In this document: positions 60,982 through 64,000 of the stretch, in pieces
Numbering within the stretch: the stretch's first letter is position 1
Layout: each line of letters opens with the position of its first letter
Source of the DNA: Amycolatopsis sp. NBC_00345
GTDB taxonomy: Bacteria; Actinomycetota; Actinomycetes; Mycobacteriales; Pseudonocardiaceae
Assembly (NCBI RefSeq): GCF_036116635.1
Contig: NZ_CP107995.1
Coordinates: 6,448,001-6,512,000 of the forward strand
Reading direction: 5' to 3'
Length of the DNA: 64,000 nt
Notes under the pieces: generated by a model
Databases searched by the model: none
Told to the model about the DNA's origin: nothing
What the model saw: the letters and a program-made list of their open reading frames with translations, nothing else
Position numbers and translations under genes: made by a program

Positions 60982-61739
60982 GGCCGCTCGAACAGGCCGT
61001 CGTCCAGTGGCTGGACGGGCGCCTCGACGCGGGCCAGCAGCTCGGGGCCGTTGTTGCGCACGTTGTTGACCAGGCTCGAGACGGGTCGCAGCTCCAGCGA
61101 CTCCACGATGTCCGGCGGCGTCGGCACCATCAGGCCGTCGACGTCGTCACGGTCCGGGTCCAGCCAGCCGTCCCAGTGGTCGCGCGGCACGATCAGCGGC
61201 ATCCGGTGGTGCACGTCCGTGAGCTGCCCGGCGGCGTCCGTGGTGATGATCGAGAACGTGATCAGCGGCTCGGCGTCCGAGGAGTCCTTCGGCCGCCAGC
61301 TCTCCCAGATCCCGCCGAACGCGATCGACGAACCCGCCGGGTCCGTCATGTAGAACGGCTCCTTCTCCTTGCCCGTGCGCCGCCACTCGAACCAGCCGTC
61401 GGCGGGCACCAGGCAGCGCCGCGACGCCAGCGCGCGCTTGAACGCGGGCTTTTCACGCGCCGTTTCCGAGCGGGTGTTGATCATCCGCGAGCCCACCGAC
61501 GGGTCCTTCGCCCAGAACGGCACCAGGCCCCACCGCATGACCCGCAGCGAGCGCTCGGCCGGCTCGTCTTCGAGCACCAGGCCCTCGGCGTCACGGGGAT
61601 GGCGCTGGACCACGGTGACGACGTTCTTCGTGGGCGCGACATTGTGGTCCACCCGCGCCCGGCCCTCGGTCAGGTCGACCGCGGCGAACTCCTCGATCAG
61701 CGCCGCCGGATCCTTCGTCGCGGCGTAACGGCCGCACAT
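60978..61739 (-). CDS. SRAP (YedK/HMCES-like) abasic-site protein
   Basis: 253 aa from ATG 61739. The catalytic Cys2 follows the start (MCGRYAATKDP); also VDHNVAPTKNVVTVVQRHP, MRWGLVPFWAKDPSVGSRMINTRSET, CLVPADGWFEWRR (catalytic Glu) and VHHRMPLIV (His). SRAP proteins form a covalent thiazolidine link with abasic sites in single-stranded DNA, protecting them during replication. First gene in an operon with the hydrolase. Upstream in-frame sequence to 62279 is antisense to rsgA and is rejected. Confidence 0.95.
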   Translation of the reverse strand: MCGRYAATKDPAALIEEFAAVDLTEGRARVDHNVAPTKNVVTVVQRHPRDAEGLVLEDEPAERSLRVMRWGLVPFWAKDPSVGSRMINTRSETAREKPAFKRALASRRCLVPADGWFEWRRTGKEKEPFYMTDPAGSSIAFGGIWESWRPKDSSDAEPLITFSIITTDAAGQLTDVHHRMPLIVPRDHWDGWLDPDRDDVDGLMVPTPPDIVESLELRPVSSLVNNVRNNGPELLARVEAPVQPLDDGLFERP

Positions 61740-61854
61740 GCCAACCTCCTCCGCACCGGGGCCCCAGGACCAATCGTTACACGCAGGCCGGGCCGGGCGC
61801 GAGCGGCATGGGATCATTTCGACCAGGCAGGACGACCGGAAGGACGTGGGCGGT

Positions 61855-62868
61855 TTGGCGCGAGGCGACTGGAGCAAGCTGGACGAATCCGACGTGCGGG
61901 TCCGTCCCGGCAAGGGCACCAGGCCGCGCAGCAAGCGCCGCCCCGAGCACGCCGACGCCGTCACCGCCATGGTGGTCGGCAAGGACCGGGGCCGCTGGAC
62001 CTGCGCGATCGACGCCGATCCGGACCAGCTCGTGACGGCCATGCGCGCCCGCGAGATGGGCCGTGTCTCCGTGGTCGTCGGCGACATGGTGGGCGTGGTC
62101 GGCGACGTCTCGGGCAAACCGGACACGCTCGCCCGCATCATCCGGGTCGACGAACGCACCAGCGTCCTGCGCCGTACGGCCGACGACACCGACCCGTACG
62201 AGCGGGTGGTGGTCGCGAACGCGGCGCAGCTGCTCATCGTGACGTCGCTGGCCGACCCGCCGCCGCGGACCGGCTTCATCGACCGCTGCCTCGTCGCCTG
62301 TTACGCGGGCGGCGTGGAGCCCGTGCTGTGCCTGACCAAAGCCGACCTGGCGAGCCCGGACGAACTGCTCTCCGGCTACGCGGGCCTCGACGTGCCCGCC
62401 ATCGTCACGCGGCACGACGAGAAGCCCGAAGGCCTGGCGGAACGGCTGGAAGGCCGCGTGACGGCGCTGGTCGGCCACTCCGGCGTCGGCAAGTCCACCC
62501 TGGTCAACCGCCTCGTGCCGGACGCCGCACTGGCGACCGGTGACGTGAGCGCGGTCGGCAAGGGGCGGCACACGTCCGTCGCGGCCGTCGCGCTGCCGCT
62601 CCCCCTGGCCGGCGGCGGCTGGGTGGTCGACACCCCGGGCATCCGCTCGTTCGGACTGGCCCACGTGACGAGCGACGACATCGTGAAGGCCTTCGAGGAG
62701 TTCGCGGAGGCCGCGGAAGAGTGCCCGACGAACTGCGGCCACCTCGGCCCGCCCGAGGACCCGGACTGCGCGCTGGACGACATCGTCAAGGAAGGCCGCG
62801 CGGGCGCCGACCGGCTGGGCTCGCTGCGCCGGCTGCTCACCTCACGCGCGGGCACGCTCGAGACGTGA
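61855..62868 (+). CDS. rsgA: Ribosome small-subunit GTPase RsgA
   Basis: 337 aa from TTG 61855, with GGAAGGA ten bases upstream; GTG 61846 is an alternative. Circularly permuted GTPase: an OB domain, G4 LCLTKADL, G1 ALVGHSGVGKSTLVNRL, G3 VDTPGIRSFGL, and a C-terminal zinc finger with CPTNCGH...DCAL. Assists late 30S maturation. Divergent from the SRAP gene. In the M. tuberculosis region aroA lies between these two genes; here only about 115 bp separate them. Confidence 0.93.
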   Translation: MARGDWSKLDESDVRVRPGKGTRPRSKRRPEHADAVTAMVVGKDRGRWTCAIDADPDQLVTAMRAREMGRVSVVVGDMVGVVGDVSGKPDTLARIIRVDERTSVLRRTADDTDPYERVVVANAAQLLIVTSLADPPPRTGFIDRCLVACYAGGVEPVLCLTKADLASPDELLSGYAGLDVPAIVTRHDEKPEGLAERLEGRVTALVGHSGVGKSTLVNRLVPDAALATGDVSAVGKGRHTSVAAVALPLPLAGGGWVVDTPGIRSFGLAHVTSDDIVKAFEEFAEAAEECPTNCGHLGPPEDPDCALDDIVKEGRAGADRLGSLRRLLTSRAGTLET

Positions 62869-62956
62869 CCTTCGTCGTTTTGTGAGAAAACGGCGTAACT
62901 GTTCCCCCTGTCCGGCGATACTGCGGGAGGAAGCGACCTTTCACAGGGGGAGAAGC

Positions 62957-63835
62957 ATGCGCAAGACCACTTTCGTCGTCGCCGCGGGCGCCGCACTGGC
63001 ACTCGTGCTGACGGGCTGTGGGGCCAAGAGCGATTCCGGCACGGCCTCGGCCGGTGGCGCCAAGCCGGAGCTGGGGCTGGCGGCGCCGTTCGGCAACGTG
63101 CTGGAGCTCGCGAGCGCGGCCAAGCAGGGCACGGAGAAGTCGAAGACCGCGAAGATGTCCATGGACATGTCGGCCGGCGGCAAGAGCGAGACCATGCAGG
63201 GCGCGATGTCCTTCAACGGCGTCAACTCCGCGTTCACCATGACGATGACGGGCGCCGAAGGCCCGACCGAGATGCGCTACGTCGACAAGACGCTGTACAT
63301 GAAGGTGCCCGCGAGCGAGGCGGCGCTCGGCAACGGCAAGGCGTGGCTGAAGATCTCGCCGGACGCCACGGACCCGCTTTCGCAGGCGTTCAGCAAGGCG
63401 ATGTCGCAGGCGTCGGACCAGGGTGACCCGTCGCGGGTGCTGGACCAGGTCGCCAAGACCGGCCGGATCGTCAGCTCCGACCAGACGCAGCTGAACGGCG
63501 AGCAGGTCAACCACTACGTGGTGGAGCTGGACGTCGACAAGGCCGTCGACCAGTTCACCGGCCAGCTGCCGGCCGAGGTCAAGGCGAAGATGACCGAGCA
63601 GCTCAAGGGCAAGAACATCAAGATCCCGGCCGAGCTGTGGATCAACAAGGACCAGCTGCCCGTGCAGGTCACCATGGACCAGGGCCCGATGATGCAGGCG
63701 CTGGGCGCCGGTGCCGCCGGCTCGAGCAAGACGACCGTCAAGTACAGCGACTGGGGCTCCCCGGTCGACGTGACCGCCCCGCCGGCCGACCAGGTCGGGG
63801 ACTTCAGCGAGATCGCGAAGAAGCTGGGTCACTGA
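62957..63835 (+). CDS. LppX/LprG-like surface lipoprotein
   Basis: 292 aa. Lipoprotein signal MRKTTFVVAAGAALALVLTGCG with lipobox LTGC. The mature region resembles the LolA-like fold of mycobacterial LprG/LppX lipoproteins (a beta-sheet half-barrel): MSMDMSAGGKSETMQGAMSF, then MRYVDKTLYMKVP, GKAWLKISPDA and LWINKDQLPVQVTMDQG. Possible lipid-binding or cell-envelope role. ATG 62957 has AGGGGGAG upstream. Followed by a strong terminator. Confidence 0.85.
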   Translation: MRKTTFVVAAGAALALVLTGCGAKSDSGTASAGGAKPELGLAAPFGNVLELASAAKQGTEKSKTAKMSMDMSAGGKSETMQGAMSFNGVNSAFTMTMTGAEGPTEMRYVDKTLYMKVPASEAALGNGKAWLKISPDATDPLSQAFSKAMSQASDQGDPSRVLDQVAKTGRIVSSDQTQLNGEQVNHYVVELDVDKAVDQFTGQLPAEVKAKMTEQLKGKNIKIPAELWINKDQLPVQVTMDQGPMMQALGAGAAGSSKTTVKYSDWGSPVDVTAPPADQVGDFSEIAKKLGH

Positions 63836-63849
63836 CCCAGTCCCAGTGG

Positions 63850-63885
63850 CAGTGGGTCCCCCGAACGGGTTCGGGGGACCCACTG
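63850..63885 (+). terminator. Strong intrinsic terminator
   Basis: Perfect 16-bp stem (63850-63865 with 63870-63885) with a 4-base loop, followed by TGCTTTTG. Starts 15 bp after the lipoprotein stop. Confidence 0.92.
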
Positions 63886-63930
63886 TGCTTTTGTAGGGTC
63901 TCTTTCCGCCGGTCAGGACGGGGTTCCCGG

Positions 63931-64000
63931 ATGCGCAGGACGGCCTTGGCCCTCGGTGCCGTGCTCACCGTGACCCTCACCGGCGCGTGCTCCGATGACA
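63931..64000 (+). CDS. Start of another lipoprotein gene (partial)
   Basis: 23 codons before the window ends: MRRTALALGAVLTVTLTGAC then SDD. A lipoprotein signal peptide with an LTGAC lipobox. Probably a paralogue or relative of the preceding lipoprotein; the rest is outside the window. Confidence 0.7.
   Translation, partial: MRRTALALGAVLTVTLTGACSDD

Noticed and set aside
1..64000. tRNA or rRNA genes
   Set aside because: Reading intergenic intervals on both strands, I saw no cloverleaf with a GTTCGA-type T loop or CCA end, and no rRNA-like sequence.

Overview
The window is very GC-rich. It has many GTG starts, dense 1-4 bp stop/start overlaps, WhiB, mycothiol-type RsrA/SigR, an F420-type luciferase-like oxidoreductase, a Kgd-type 2-oxoglutarate enzyme and a four-gene conservon. 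This points to a chromosomal segment of a Pseudonocardiales-like actinobacterium; Amycolatopsis is my best guess from gene style only. No rRNA, tRNA, CRISPR array or intact insertion sequence was seen.

Layout. 1-13.3 kb: methionine genes (metY-metX, metX cut by the window edge), a MerR-like regulator, a methyltransferase, a PucR regulator, a quinone-oxidoreductase operon whose second gene is broken by a 102-bp palindromic insert, an FAD monooxygenase/SnoaL pair, TetR and XRE regulators, an aldo/keto reductase, alanine dehydrogenase and an acyltransferase. 13.3-15.2 kb: decayed DNA carrying an ABC ATPase/permease pair with deletions and a micro-inversion. 15.2-20.7 kb: a fused two-half ABC exporter, then repeat-rich DNA around a DUF4291 gene. 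21-24.7 kb: kgd.

24.9-35.4 kb is the most distinctive part. A conservon (CvnA histidine-kinase-like, CvnB roadblock, CvnC DUF742, CvnD GTPase) lies beside a GMC oxidoreductase and a compact minus-strand operon: GGPP synthase, class II diterpene cyclase (DSDD), class I terpene synthase (DDHVE plus NSE motif) and cytochrome P450. Together these would make C20 GGPP, cyclise it in two steps to a labdane-related diterpene and oxidise it. I consider this an uncharacterised labdane-type diterpenoid cluster; the product cannot be read from the sequence.

35.7-55 kb: an HNH/DUF222 protein, a transposase remnant, a GNAT enzyme, an aromatic-ring FAD monooxygenase with a divergent TetR and a clear operator, a glycine-betaine/choline-type ABC importer operon, a BpsA-like aminopropyltransferase homologue, a DUF4143 ATPase behind a 23-bp tandem repeat, an LLM oxidoreductase, malic enzyme, an RmlC-like epimerase, a Tat-exported cholesterol-oxidase-like enzyme and small housekeeping genes. 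54-64 kb is a conserved stress/regulatory block resembling the whiB1-pdtaS-rshA-sigH neighbourhood of Mycobacterium tuberculosis: lipid kinase, whiB1 with a CRP-like site, pdtaS, a 24-aa bL37 gene, rsrA, sigR with a SigR-type promoter, ybaK, an SRAP protein, rsgA and lipoprotein genes.
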